The translations under genes were made by a program, and so were the position numbers. Shown here piece after piece: positions 8,152 through 16,143 of a stretch of DNA of 64,000 bases. Below the pieces are notes generated by a model. That model worked only from the letters and a program-made list of their open reading frames with translations. It was not told the DNA's origin and ran no database searches. Numbering within the stretch: position 1 is the stretch's first letter; every line of letters begins with the position of its first letter. The stretch lies in the NCBI RefSeq assembly GCF_001704275.1, contig NZ_CP011533.1, positions 9,114,001 to 9,178,000 on the forward strand. Reading direction: 5' to 3'. This stretch comes from Streptomyces noursei ATCC 11455. GTDB lineage: Bacteria > Actinomycetota > Actinomycetes > Streptomycetales > Streptomycetaceae.

Positions 8152-8190
8152 ACGGTACCAGCGGGGGTCGGCCGGCCCAACCCAATTAAA
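8152..8190 (-). promoter_or_regulatory. WhiB7/WblC-like promoter of the leader-GNAT-IF-1 unit
   Basis: On the minus strand a -35 hexamer TTGGGC (8175-8180) and a -10 hexamer TACCGT (8152-8157) are spaced by exactly 17 bp. An AT-rich patch TTTAATT (8184-8190) sits 3 bp upstream of the -35. An AT-rich block just upstream of the -35 is the known recognition feature of WhiB7-dependent SigA/HrdB promoters. The remaining space from 8191 to 8543 shows no supported gene. Confidence 0.5.
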
Positions 8191-8543
8191 GCCACCGGCT
8201 TGGGCCCGCGCGGCTGCCTGGTACTGCGCCGTGCCGCGGACGGCGAAGCGGAAGTCCGGGCCCTGCGTGTCGAAGTCGTCGAAGTCGGTGCGGTCGTCGC
8301 ATTCGGTGCAGTTGGTGAAGTCGGTGATCACACGAGCGCGTTCGCTGTTGGAGAGCTTCGCAAGTTCTGCTGGCCCGGCCGGGTGATGTGGCGTTAAGAG
8401 GCCCGACGCGGAGGAATTCCTCTCATCGAATCCACTCCACCTCGCGGGCGTCCTCACCTCGGGGGCGTCCTCGCCACCACCTCACGCGTGCCCCGTGCGC
8501 ACACCGACGTCGCCCGCGAACGGAAAGAGAGGAAGAGCCTGCC

Positions 8544-8720
8544 ATGCGGCACCATTTCCGCATTCTGACCGTCTCCGCCATGCTCACCGCGCTCACCTTC
8601 GGATGTGCCGCCCTGGCCCAGGCCGAGGGTTCGGGTGAAAAGCCCCGGCTCAAGACCGTCCTCACCAACGTCCCTGTCGTCGGTCACGTCGTCGACGGGC
8701 TTGACGAAGAGGGGTATTGA
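8544..8720 (+). CDS. Small secreted peptide
   Basis: 58 residues starting at ATG 8544 behind AGAGGAAG. A basic N-terminus (MRHHFR), a hydrophobic core and ALAQA-EG give a signal peptide likely cut after residue 27. This leaves a mature peptide of about 31 residues containing VLTNVPVVGHVVDGL. A Cys in the signal core (TFGC) makes a lipoprotein possible, but the lipobox is poor. Small secreted proteins of this kind are common and mostly uncharacterised in Streptomyces. It appears monocistronic, with a weak stem-loop downstream. Confidence 0.7.
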   Translation: MRHHFRILTVSAMLTALTFGCAALAQAEGSGEKPRLKTVLTNVPVVGHVVDGLDEEGY

Positions 8721-8751
8721 GCAAGACGCCTCCGGACGCGACACGTTGCGC

Positions 8752-8769
8752 CCCGACGTACGCGTCGGG
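8752..8769. terminator. Short GC stem-loop after the small secreted protein gene
   Basis: CCCGACG and CGTCGGG pair around a TACG loop, 31 bp after the stop of the small secreted protein gene. There is no T tract. It is a possible terminator between this gene and the convergent VOC gene. Confidence 0.35.
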
Positions 8770-8878
8770 TGCGTGTGACGGCACCCGACGGTCTCGGTGA
8801 TGTGCCCCCCTCTGCACCGATGGCCACCGCGCCACCAGGTGTCGGACCCCGCAGGCTCCTGTGCCGTGAGGGTTGGGG

Positions 8879-9268
8879 TCAGGCGTGCTCGGGAGTGGAC
8901 CACTCGACGAACTGGATGATCACGCCGTTGGGGTCGGTGACCTGGAACAGGGTTTCGCCCCAGGGCTCCTTGCGCAGCGGCATGGTGATCTCGATTCCCG
9001 CGTCGCGCAGTCGCTTCTGCTGTTCTGCCAGGCCGCCGTCGAGGGTGAAGGCCAGGATCAGGCCGTCGGCGTGCCGGTCGCGCTGCTCGGGCGGCAGCAC
9101 CTGGATGCCGCGGGCGAGCAGAACGACATCGACCGCGTCGGCCCGCGACAGGGAGGCGAAACCGTCGGCAGCCTGCTGGACGGTGTAGCCGAGGTGGGTG
9201 GTGAAGAACGCCTGGGAGGCGGCGACGTCGTCAACGGTGAGCGAGACGGTGGAGGCAGTGAACTGCAT
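8879..9268 (-). CDS. VOC (glyoxalase/bleomycin-resistance fold) protein
   Basis: 129 residues with the two beta-alpha-beta-beta-beta repeats of the vicinal-oxygen-chelate fold. Repeat 1 begins STVSLTVDDVAASQAFFTTH and repeat 2 contains EPWGETLFQVTDPNGVIIQF. The family includes glyoxalase I, ring-cleaving dioxygenases and proteins that bind bleomycin or fosfomycin. Single-domain members like this usually act as dimers, and their substrates vary. ATG 9268 is preferred because GGAG is 7 nt upstream; ATG 9280 is four codons earlier. A TetR C-terminal remnant lies on the opposite strand just upstream, so a regulator may once have controlled this gene. Confidence 0.85.
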   Translation of the reverse strand: MQFTASTVSLTVDDVAASQAFFTTHLGYTVQQAADGFASLSRADAVDVVLLARGIQVLPPEQRDRHADGLILAFTLDGGLAEQQKRLRDAGIEITMPLRKEPWGETLFQVTDPNGVIIQFVEWSTPEHA

Positions 9269-9371
9269 GGGGATCTCCATGGGTGCGGCGGGAGGGGTGG
9301 GGCGGTGGCTGCGGTGGTGGGGTGGAGTGGGGTGGGGATGCCTCGGGTGGGAGTCGGTCTTCGAGGCAGGC

Positions 9372-9632
9372 GCTCCGCACGGTCTGCACGAGCGGCGCGA
9401 ACACCACCTCGCCCGGGCATTCGCCGAGGCCACCGACGCCGAACCCGACGACATCACCGTCCAGATCGCCGCCGGCCTGCTGAGCACCGTCCACCGTGTG
9501 CTCTTCCACCGCATCCAGACCCTCACCCTCGCCGGCCGCCCCGAGGACGAGATCGCTCGCCTCGTCGCCGCCGAAGCCGCCGAAGCCTTCGGCCTGCTGG
9601 AGCCCGCCCTGTCCGACTACGCCACCGCCTGA
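9372..9632 (+). pseudogene. Second TetR-family remnant (C-terminal domain only)
   Basis: The last roughly 80 codons of a long frame resemble the dimerisation domain of a TetR regulator: ERREHHLARAFAEATDAEP, a helix with AAGLLSTVHRVLFHRI, and EAFGLLEPALSDYATA at the end. Upstream, the frame degenerates into Gly/Trp-rich sequence with no helix-turn-helix domain and no good start. The divergent position next to the VOC gene is the usual place for its regulator. It is read as a truncated, probably non-functional repressor gene. Confidence 0.6.
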
Positions 9633-9763
9633 CGCGGGCATCTCGCCGAACTCCGCCGCACCAGGTGGGCGTGGTCTTGGCGGTTGCCGCCGAGCGGGCG
9701 ACGCAGTGGTCTCCGGCCGGGGGCATTGCCGCTGGGGCGAGGGATCGGGCACCGGGCAGACGA

Positions 9764-9792
9764 AACCCCCCGAGGCTCGGACTCGGGGGGTT
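9764..9792. terminator. Strong hairpin terminator
   Basis: AACCCCCCGAG and its exact complement CTCGGGGGGTT flank a 7-nt loop, giving an 11-bp stem with AA and TT at its ends. It lies between the TetR remnant and the 3' end of the iron-transport operon, so it could work in both directions. The rest of the 268-bp gap shows no gene. Confidence 0.75.
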
Positions 9793-9900
9793 GGGTGGCG
9801 TGCGGTGTGGGGGCCGGGGCGGGTCAGCGAAGTCCCACCTGTCGTCCCGCGTTCGGCACGCGCTCTCGCCGGGCCGGGTGATACGGCCGGCCGGGCCGTA

Positions 9901-10995
9901 TCACAGGGCGCCGCGACGCCACTCCCGCAGGAGCAGGTATCCGAGGTACGCGCCGCCCAGCGCCATCGTCCAGATGCCGACCGGCAACTTGCCGAAGAAC
10001 GGAGCGTTCTGGGCCGCCAGGTCGGCGAGCACGAGCAGCAGCGCGCCGGAGAGTGCGGAGAGCGCCAGGTGCGGGCCGCTGCCGCGGGTGATCCGCTTGA
10101 CGATCTGCGGTGCGGTCAGCGCGATGAACGAGATCGGGCCGGCGACCGTGACGGCCCCGGCCGACAGCACGATGGTGAGCAGCACGGCGCCGGTGAAGGC
10201 GCGTTCCGGGCGTGCTCCCAGGGCCGCCGCCGTGGTGTCGCCCATCTCGCTGAGGCCCAGGGGGCGGGAGAGCAGCGCGGCGCACGGCACGCAGAACAGC
10301 AGCACCACGCCGATGGTCGCCGCGTCGTCCCAGGAGCGTGCGGTGAGGCTGCCGTTGAGGTACGAGCTGAGCACGGTGGCCTGGTCGCGCTCGATGGCGT
10401 AGACGATGTACTGGATGAACGCCGTCGCCATGGCCGAGACCCCGATGCCCGCGATGACCAGACGGCTGGGGTTGCGGAATCCGCTGCCGGTCGACACGTA
10501 CACCACCGCCATCGCCGCCAGCGCTCCGCCCAGTGCGCCCAACGCGACCGGCACGTCCGGGAAGAGCAGGGCGACCAGCGCGGCGCCCGCGCCGGCCCCC
10601 GGGCCGAGGCCGATGACGTCCGGGCTGCCCAGCGGATTGCGGGTCACCGACTGGAAGAGGGCACCGGACAGGCCGAAGGCGGCACCGGCGGCCACCGCCA
10701 CGGTCAACCGCGGTCCGCGCAGTCGGTCCAGGACGAAGGAGTCCACGCCGGTGGCGTTGCCGGACAGTGCCGACGGCAGGTCCGGCAGGGCGATGCCCAG
10801 GCGGCCGACGGTGAGGGTGGCGAGGCACGCGGCGAGCAGCGCCACGCACAGGGCGAGGCCGACCCAGAGCATCCGGACCGGGAGCCGCAGGGCGATTCCC
10901 GACCCGAGTCTGATGAGGAGCTTGCGACTGCCGGGACGGGGCCGCTGAACCGTACCGGAGACGGTCGTGGACGACGGGGCGGTGGTGGGGGTCAT
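9901..10995 (-). CDS. Iron-siderophore ABC transporter permease (FecCD family), second subunit
   Basis: 364 residues, with a Pro/Thr-rich cytoplasmic start and then about nine or ten hydrophobic helices. Family marks are TRNPLGSPDVIGLGPGAG, LGARPERAF and GPISFIALTAPQIVKRI, the conserved segments of BtuC/FecCD permeases; the LGARPER region holds the coupling helix for the ATPase. It overlaps the first permease gene by ATGA at 10992-10995. The two permeases would form a heterodimeric channel for a ferric siderophore. No ATPase gene follows, so the energising subunit must be encoded elsewhere. Confidence 0.93.
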   Translation of the reverse strand: MTPTTAPSSTTVSGTVQRPRPGSRKLLIRLGSGIALRLPVRMLWVGLALCVALLAACLATLTVGRLGIALPDLPSALSGNATGVDSFVLDRLRGPRLTVAVAAGAAFGLSGALFQSVTRNPLGSPDVIGLGPGAGAGAALVALLFPDVPVALGALGGALAAMAVVYVSTGSGFRNPSRLVIAGIGVSAMATAFIQYIVYAIERDQATVLSSYLNGSLTARSWDDAATIGVVLLFCVPCAALLSRPLGLSEMGDTTAAALGARPERAFTGAVLLTIVLSAGAVTVAGPISFIALTAPQIVKRITRGSGPHLALSALSGALLLVLADLAAQNAPFFGKLPVGIWTMALGGAYLGYLLLREWRRGAL

Positions 10996-12026
10996 GAGCT
11001 GGCTCGCATTCTGCGAACGGCGATCAGAAGGGCGGGGGCGCCGGCGAACGCGGTGACAACACCGACCATCAATTCCTGCGGGCGTACCAGGAGCCTTCCG
11101 ATGACGTCGGCCGCCAGCAGGAGGGTCGGGCCGAGCACGGCACTCAGGGCGAGCTGCCGCCGCACGTCGGCCCCCAGAAGGGTGCGGGCCAGGTGCGGCA
11201 CGGCGAGTCCGACGAAGGCGATCGGTCCAGCGGCCGCGGTCGCGGCGGCGCTCAGCACGGTGGCCGTCAGCAGCGCGACGGCCTTGACTCGCTCCGGGCG
11301 GGCGCCGAGGGACGTCGCGGAATCCTCGCCCAGCGCGACGATGTTCAGTCCGCGGCCCAGGAACAGGGCGACGGCGAATCCGGCGACGGCCAACGGCAGC
11401 ACGCTGCGCACGGCGTCCCAGTCGTGGCCGCCGAGCGCGCCGACGACCCAGTAGCGGTAGCTGTCGAAGACCTGCGGGCGGCTGAGGGTGACGGCCTGGA
11501 TGAAGGCGCTCAGCACGGCGGTGAGCACCGCGCCGCCCAGCACCAGCCGGACCGGGTTCAGCCCCCTGCCGAGGGTCCCGATGACGTAGACGAAGACTCC
11601 GGTCAGCAGTGCGCCGGGCAGTGACCACAGCAGCGTCTGTGTCTGTCCGGAGACGCCGGCGAACGCGGTGGCGGCCACCACGCTCGCGGCGGCTCCGGTG
11701 TTGACGCCCAGCAAGCCCGGCTCGGCCAGTGGGTTGCGGGTCACCGTCTGCATCAGGACACCCGCCACGGACAGGCCGAGGCCCACCACGATGCCCAGCG
11801 CGGTGCGCGGATAGCGGCTCTCGACGACGGTGGTGGTGTAGGCATCGGCGTGGCCGGTGACGGCCTCCCAGACCTGCCCCGGGGGCAGGGTCTTGCTGCC
11901 GAACATGATGCTGGCCATGCAGACGAGGGCCAGGACGGCCAGGGCCAGGAGCAGTACGACGGTCGTGCGCCGGGCCGGCCGGCGCACGGCGGTCCGTTGC
12001 TCCGCGGTGTCGATGGTGGCGACCAT
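10992..12026 (-). CDS. Iron-siderophore ABC transporter permease (FecCD family), first subunit
   Basis: 344 residues with a short basic start followed by a multi-helix permease. TRNPLAEPGLLGVNTGAA, LGARPERVKAV and GPIAFVGLAVPHLARTLLG are the same three signature segments as in its partner gene. This places it in the BtuC/FecCD family for siderophore, heme or cobalamin import. It starts 20 bp after the binding-protein gene and overlaps the next permease gene by 4 nt, forming one operon controlled from the iron box near 13.2 kb. Confidence 0.93.
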   Translation of the reverse strand: MVATIDTAEQRTAVRRPARRTTVVLLLALAVLALVCMASIMFGSKTLPPGQVWEAVTGHADAYTTTVVESRYPRTALGIVVGLGLSVAGVLMQTVTRNPLAEPGLLGVNTGAAASVVAATAFAGVSGQTQTLLWSLPGALLTGVFVYVIGTLGRGLNPVRLVLGGAVLTAVLSAFIQAVTLSRPQVFDSYRYWVVGALGGHDWDAVRSVLPLAVAGFAVALFLGRGLNIVALGEDSATSLGARPERVKAVALLTATVLSAAATAAAGPIAFVGLAVPHLARTLLGADVRRQLALSAVLGPTLLLAADVIGRLLVRPQELMVGVVTAFAGAPALLIAVRRMRASS

Positions 12027-12046
12027 GTGTCAACCGTCCCGCGGCG

Positions 12047-13084
12047 TTACTTGCCGGCCTTCTTCACCGCGCTGTCGATCAGCGGCAGGTAGCGCTTGAT
12101 GCTGTAGGGCACGGTCAGCGGGTTGATCATGGAGGAAGCGGTGACGAAGGAGTTGTCCGAACTGGCCACCACGGCGCCCTTCTTGATGGCCGGCATGGCG
12201 GCGTACAGCGACTGGCCCTCGATCTCCCGACGGGTCTTGTCGTCGGAGTAGAAGGTGAAGAGGACGTCGCTCCTGTTCAGCTTGTCGGCGTTCTCCAGGC
12301 CGATGAGGGAGGAGGCGGTGCCGTCGGTCTCCTTGAAGGTGTTGACCACCGGATCGACCTGGAGCCCGAGGGACTTGACCATTTCCACCCGCTGCTCAGT
12401 GGGCTTGAACACGCCCAGGGTGCCCGGACCCGAAGTGTAGATGTAGGAGAAGGTCACGTTCTTGTAGTTCGGGCGGGACGCGGCGGCCTCGGCGAGCTGC
12501 TTCTTGATGCCCTTGATCAGCTCGGTGCCCTTCTCGGGCTGCCCGACGGCCTTGGCGACGGTGTTGATCTGCTCGTCCCAGCGAGTGCTCCACGCCTTGT
12601 CCGGATACGCCACCGTCGGCGCGATGTCCTTCAGGACGTCGTACTGCTTGGCAGTGATGCCCGACCACGGCGCCAGGATCAGGTCGGGGGCCAGTTCGGT
12701 GATCGCCTCGATGTCGAGCTGGTCGCCGCCCTTGAACTGCTTGGGCAGGGGGTCTCCGGCCTTCTTCACCGCGTCCTTGACCCAGGGCAGGTAGCCGGAC
12801 TTGTCGCTGCCCCAGGCGTACTCCTCCACGCCGACCGGCGTGTGGCCGAGGGCGATGGCCGTCTCGGCCGAGCCCTGGCCGAGCGTGACGATCCGCTTGG
12901 GCTCCTTCTTGATGGTGGCCGTGCCCAGCGCACTCTTGATCGACACCGGGAAGGCACCGTGGCTGCCGCCCGCGGCCTCGGCGTCACCCTTGCCGCCGCC
13001 GCACGCGCTGGTGACCAACAGCAACGAGGTCGCCGCCGCGGCAGTGAAGAGACGGCGGGTCATCCGACGCGAAGCGATGGTCAT
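12047..13084 (-). CDS. Siderophore-binding lipoprotein of the ABC transporter
   Basis: 345 residues. A twin-Arg-containing basic start (SRRMTRR), a hydrophobic core and TSAC at residues 25-28 form a lipoprotein-type export signal, followed by a Gly-rich linker. The body has the two-lobed FepB/FhuD-like plan: KRIVTLGQGSAETAIALG in lobe 1, then DLILAPWSGIT, and a long linking helix. It captures the ferric siderophore outside the membrane and delivers it to the two FecCD permeases. ATG 13084 is chosen for its AAAGGACC ribosome site and the signal peptide; the frame is open to 13399. Confidence 0.92.
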   Translation of the reverse strand: MTIASRRMTRRLFTAAAATSLLLVTSACGGGKGDAEAAGGSHGAFPVSIKSALGTATIKKEPKRIVTLGQGSAETAIALGHTPVGVEEYAWGSDKSGYLPWVKDAVKKAGDPLPKQFKGGDQLDIEAITELAPDLILAPWSGITAKQYDVLKDIAPTVAYPDKAWSTRWDEQINTVAKAVGQPEKGTELIKGIKKQLAEAAASRPNYKNVTFSYIYTSGPGTLGVFKPTEQRVEMVKSLGLQVDPVVNTFKETDGTASSLIGLENADKLNRSDVLFTFYSDDKTRREIEGQSLYAAMPAIKKGAVVASSDNSFVTASSMINPLTVPYSIKRYLPLIDSAVKKAGK

Positions 13085-13184
13085 GCGAGGTCCTTTTCCT
13101 GGGCGGTACTGCTTGCGGCCCAATTTGCCTGTGGTTGGGAACTCGTCCGGACGGTGCGAGACGTGTCCCGAGCTCCCCGAATAC

Positions 13185-13203
13185 TTAGGTGAGCCTAACT
13201 TAA
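13185..13203. promoter_or_regulatory. Iron box (DmdR1/IdeR-type)
   Basis: Read on the minus strand this is TTAAGTTAGGCTCACCTAA. It differs at one position from the actinobacterial iron-box consensus TTAGGTTAGGCTCACCTAA. It lies about 100 bp upstream of the siderophore-binding lipoprotein gene. Fe2+-loaded DmdR1/IdeR binding here would shut off the importer when iron is plentiful. Confidence 0.9.
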
Positions 13204-13415
13204 TGTCGATCTCGCCTCCACCCCTACCCTCCCCACATGCGACCTCGGGCCCGCCCGGCACGACGTGAGGCGGGTGAAAGGGGGCTGCCGTCTCCCCTGG
13301 AAGCGCGGTGGAGTGTGGGCGTCCGATGCCGCCGTGCCTGCTGCCTGGCGTCCCGTGCAAGCGCGTGCACGGGCGTGTCACCGGCGTCCGAACGCCCACC
13401 GCCGGATGCGAGCCC

Positions 13416-14192
13416 TCACTCGCCGCTCTCCACCGGGGGCGCGGGCCGGTACCCGGGCGCCTGCCGCCACCGCCAACCCGACTCCCGCAGGGCGCCGGCG
13501 CGTTGCACGAGCGCGTCGATCCGCGATGCCGCCTCGGGCGCTTCCCAGTAGTGCTGGGACGCCGTCGTCTGGTCGGGGTGCTTGCGATAGAAGACGCTCG
13601 GCTCCGCTATGAACTCACCGGGCGCCACGGCCTCCGCGGCAAGGAGCAGGGCGACCGTCTCGGCTCCGGACAGCGCCTGCCAGCCGCCGAGTGCCAGCAC
13701 CAGGCGACGGTGTGCGGCGAAGGTGGTCGCCTGAACGGACAGGCGCCGCTCCAGCACCTCGCGGTAGAAGCGGGTGGGTTCCAAGGCGCCGCCCGGGGGG
13801 TCGCACGGACCCGGTGCCGTGCTGCCGTCCTCGTGGAGGTCGATGCAGGCGGACACGCACCACGGAACGCGCTCCAGGGTCTCGATGTCCCGCTCCAGTG
13901 CGCCCGGCAGCAGCACGTCATCCGCGTCCAACGTCCGGACCAGCTCTCCCCTCGCGCGCGCGAGGGCGTGCGTGCGTGTCACCGCTATGCGCGCCCGCAG
14001 TCCCGTCCCGCAGGTGATCCGAGGGTCATCGGGCAGGCTCTGCGCGGGGATTCCCGAGGTGCCGTCCTCCTGGACGCACCACTCCCATCGCCAGTCGTCC
14101 GGGAGCTTTTGTTCGCGCAGGGATTCGTAGGTGTCGCCGATGAAGTGGTGGCCGCCTTCGTGTACGGCGGTGATGATGCTGATGGTTCGCAT
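13416..14192 (-). CDS. Glycosyltransferase, family 2-like
   Basis: 258 residues beginning MRTISIITAVHEGGHHFIGDTYESL, the GT-A fold start in which a nucleotide-sugar-binding strand is followed by the first helix. RTLDADDVLLPGAL carries the DxD-type metal motif (DADD) of GT2 enzymes. The enzyme should transfer a sugar from a nucleotide donor; acceptor and product are unknown. No membrane helices are seen, so it is probably cytosolic. It stands alone between the iron operon promoter and a LysR gene. The Gly-rich 13204-13415 stretch after its stop contains nothing recognisable. Confidence 0.8.
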   Translation of the reverse strand: MRTISIITAVHEGGHHFIGDTYESLREQKLPDDWRWEWCVQEDGTSGIPAQSLPDDPRITCGTGLRARIAVTRTHALARARGELVRTLDADDVLLPGALERDIETLERVPWCVSACIDLHEDGSTAPGPCDPPGGALEPTRFYREVLERRLSVQATTFAAHRRLVLALGGWQALSGAETVALLLAAEAVAPGEFIAEPSVFYRKHPDQTTASQHYWEAPEAASRIDALVQRAGALRESGWRWRQAPGYRPAPPVESGE

Positions 14193-14369
14193 GGCATGGG
14201 TCCTGTCGGAGAGGGGTTGGCCCGTCCGCGATCATGACATGGACCGCTGGCCAAGGATTTTCTCCGGGTGCCCGGTGCGGCTGTCCCTGTGCGCGCTGCC
14301 CGGGGCGCGGCCGCAGGGATGGCCTGGGAACGAATGAACGCGGCCGCCGCTGGTCGTGGCCCCGCACGC

Positions 14370-15179
14370 TTAGGCGCGCCGCAGCGTCGTGGTGGCGATC
14401 TCCAGGAAGTCCCGCGGCAGCTTCTCGGGCCGGTCCGCGACAACGGCCAGACACGTCTCGATCCCCGGTGCGTCGGTGACGGGGAGGTGCACGAGGTCCG
14501 GGCGGGAGTAGGACCGTGCGACGCCCAGCGGGATGAGCGCGATGTTGCGTCCGGAGGCGATGAGCTCGAACTTCTCCTCCAGCGTCAACGTCCGCCGCTG
14601 CGGGGTGTCGAGCATCCGCTCGCCGTCGAGGTCCGCGGAGGTCAGCTCCTGACGGCATGCCAGCGGATGTGCCGCGGGTATGCAGGCGACCCTGGGCTCG
14701 TGGCCGATGGGAACGATGCGCAAGCCCGTCTCGTCGAACGGTCGTCGCAGATAACCGACTTGGGCGCGACCGTCCCGCAGCGGCCGGTCCTGCTCCCACC
14801 AGCGTGCCGGGACGACGTCGATCTCGACGTCCGGGTGGCGCGACGTGAACGCCCGGATCGCATCCGACACATGCAGCCCGGGGGAGAAGGCGACCGCGAG
14901 CCGTTGGACGCCCTCATCGACGTCATGGACGCGCCGGACCGCCGCGGCGATGGACGGGAGGATCAGCTGCGCCTCCTCGTAGAGCTGTCTGCCGGCGGCG
15001 GTCAGCTCCACGCTGCGGGTGGTCCGCACGAACAGCGGACACCCCAACTCCTGCTCCAGGGACCTGATTTGACGGCTGAGCACCGGCTGGGCGATGTAGA
15101 GCTGTTCCGCCGCCCGGCCGAAGTGCCGGTGCTCGGCCACCGAGGCGAAGTAGCGGAGTTTGCGCAGATCGAGATCCAT
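14370..15179 (-). CDS. LysR-family transcriptional regulator
   Basis: 269 residues. Residues 1-60 form the winged helix-turn-helix (LRKLRYFASVAEHRHFGRAA, then QPVLSRQIRSLEQELG). The rest is a periplasmic-binding-like effector domain. It is divergent from a NAD(P)-binding reductase gene with 67 bp between starts, the usual layout for a LysR regulator and its target. An inverted repeat with T-N11-A spacing overlaps its own start codon, which suits autorepression plus control of the reductase-SDR pair. Confidence 0.92.
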   Translation of the reverse strand: MDLDLRKLRYFASVAEHRHFGRAAEQLYIAQPVLSRQIRSLEQELGCPLFVRTTRSVELTAAGRQLYEEAQLILPSIAAAVRRVHDVDEGVQRLAVAFSPGLHVSDAIRAFTSRHPDVEIDVVPARWWEQDRPLRDGRAQVGYLRRPFDETGLRIVPIGHEPRVACIPAAHPLACRQELTSADLDGERMLDTPQRRTLTLEEKFELIASGRNIALIPLGVARSYSRPDLVHLPVTDAPGIETCLAVVADRPEKLPRDFLEIATTTLRRA

Positions 15180-15192
15180 ACCCTGAAGGTAT
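15178..15192. promoter_or_regulatory. LysR box ATACC-CTGAA-GGTAT
   Basis: A 15-bp sequence with perfect 5-bp arms and the T-N11-A form expected for LysR-type binding sites. It overlaps the start codon of the LysR gene. A second GGGTAT half site occurs at 15206-15211, in front of the divergent reductase gene. Confidence 0.55.
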
Positions 15193-15246
15193 CAATTGTC
15201 GGGAAGGGTATTGGACGCGACGGATGACCGCCCCGAGACTCGATGC

Positions 15247-16143
15247 ATGATCGTCATCACCACTCCCACCGGCCAGATCGGCGGCCGGCTCCTGGAGATC
15301 CTCCTCACCGAGACCCGCACGCGCGGCGAAGAACTGCGTGTCATCGTGCGCGACCCCGGGAAACTCCCCGACCCGGTCCGCGCCCACGTCGACGTCGTCA
15401 CCGGCTCGCACGACGACCCCGAGGTCGTCGACCGGGCCTTCGCCGGCGCGGACGCCGTCTTCTGGCTGGTTCCTTCGGACACCCAGGCACCGAGCCTGGA
15501 AGCCATGTACTCCGGGTTCACCCGCGCCGCCGCGAAGGCGTTCACCACCCACGGAGTCGGCCACGTCGTCGGCGTCTCGGCGCTCGGCCGCGGCACCCCC
15601 GTCGCCGGCCGCGCCGGGCACGTGACCGCGTCGCTGGCCATGGACGACCTCATCGCCGGCACCGGCGTGGCCTACCGGGCGCTCGCCAACCCGACGTTCT
15701 TCGACAACCTGCTGTGGCAGGTCGCCTCGATCCGCGACCACGGCGTGTTCACCGAGACCGTCGCCGCCGACCGCAAGGCACCGAGGGCCGCCACCCGCGA
15801 CATCGCCGCGGCCGCCGCAGACCTGCTGCTCGACCGCTCGTGGACCGGGACGGGCGAGGTCCCTGTGCTGGGCCCCGAGGACCTCTCGCCCGACGACCTG
15901 GCGCGCACCATGTCCGACGTGCTCGGCCGCCCCGTCCGCTACGAACGGCAGACGCTCGACGCATTCCGCACCGCACTCGCCGGACGCGGCATGGAGGACG
16001 CATTGGTGCGGGGCTACCTCGACATGATGCGGGCCAAGGACGACGGCCTCGACGACGGGGTGCGGCGCACCCCGCAGACCGCGAGCCCGACGACCTTCCG
16101 CGAGTGGTGCGAGCAGGTCCTCAAGCCGGCGGTGCAGGCATGA
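15247..16143 (+). CDS. NmrA-like NAD(P)-binding protein / atypical SDR
   Basis: 298 residues beginning MIVITTPTGQIGGRLLEIL. This is a Rossmann dinucleotide-binding start of the NmrA/quinone-oxidoreductase-2 type, where the Gly motif is TGQIGG rather than the classical TGxxxGxG. A conserved middle segment, VGHVVGVSALGRG, and a C-terminal part resembling NmrA substrate domains follow. Such proteins either reduce small molecules or sense NAD(P). It overlaps the following SDR gene by ATGA and faces the LysR gene, so the three form a control unit. ATG 15247 is preferred to the TTG at 15196, where similarity is absent. Confidence 0.85.
   Translation: MIVITTPTGQIGGRLLEILLTETRTRGEELRVIVRDPGKLPDPVRAHVDVVTGSHDDPEVVDRAFAGADAVFWLVPSDTQAPSLEAMYSGFTRAAAKAFTTHGVGHVVGVSALGRGTPVAGRAGHVTASLAMDDLIAGTGVAYRALANPTFFDNLLWQVASIRDHGVFTETVAADRKAPRAATRDIAAAAADLLLDRSWTGTGEVPVLGPEDLSPDDLARTMSDVLGRPVRYERQTLDAFRTALAGRGMEDALVRGYLDMMRAKDDGLDDGVRRTPQTASPTTFREWCEQVLKPAVQA

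Noticed and set aside
8115..8457. N-terminal extension of the GNAT reading frame upstream of the leader peptide
   Set aside because: This stretch contains the promoter, leader and hairpin, has no family similarity, and would make an atypically long GNAT.
9901..12033. A 710-codon minus-strand frame spanning both FecCD permease regions
   Set aside because: Only its second half is the real permease (9901-10995). The first part is an out-of-frame shadow of the other permease, rich in Arg, Pro and Gly.
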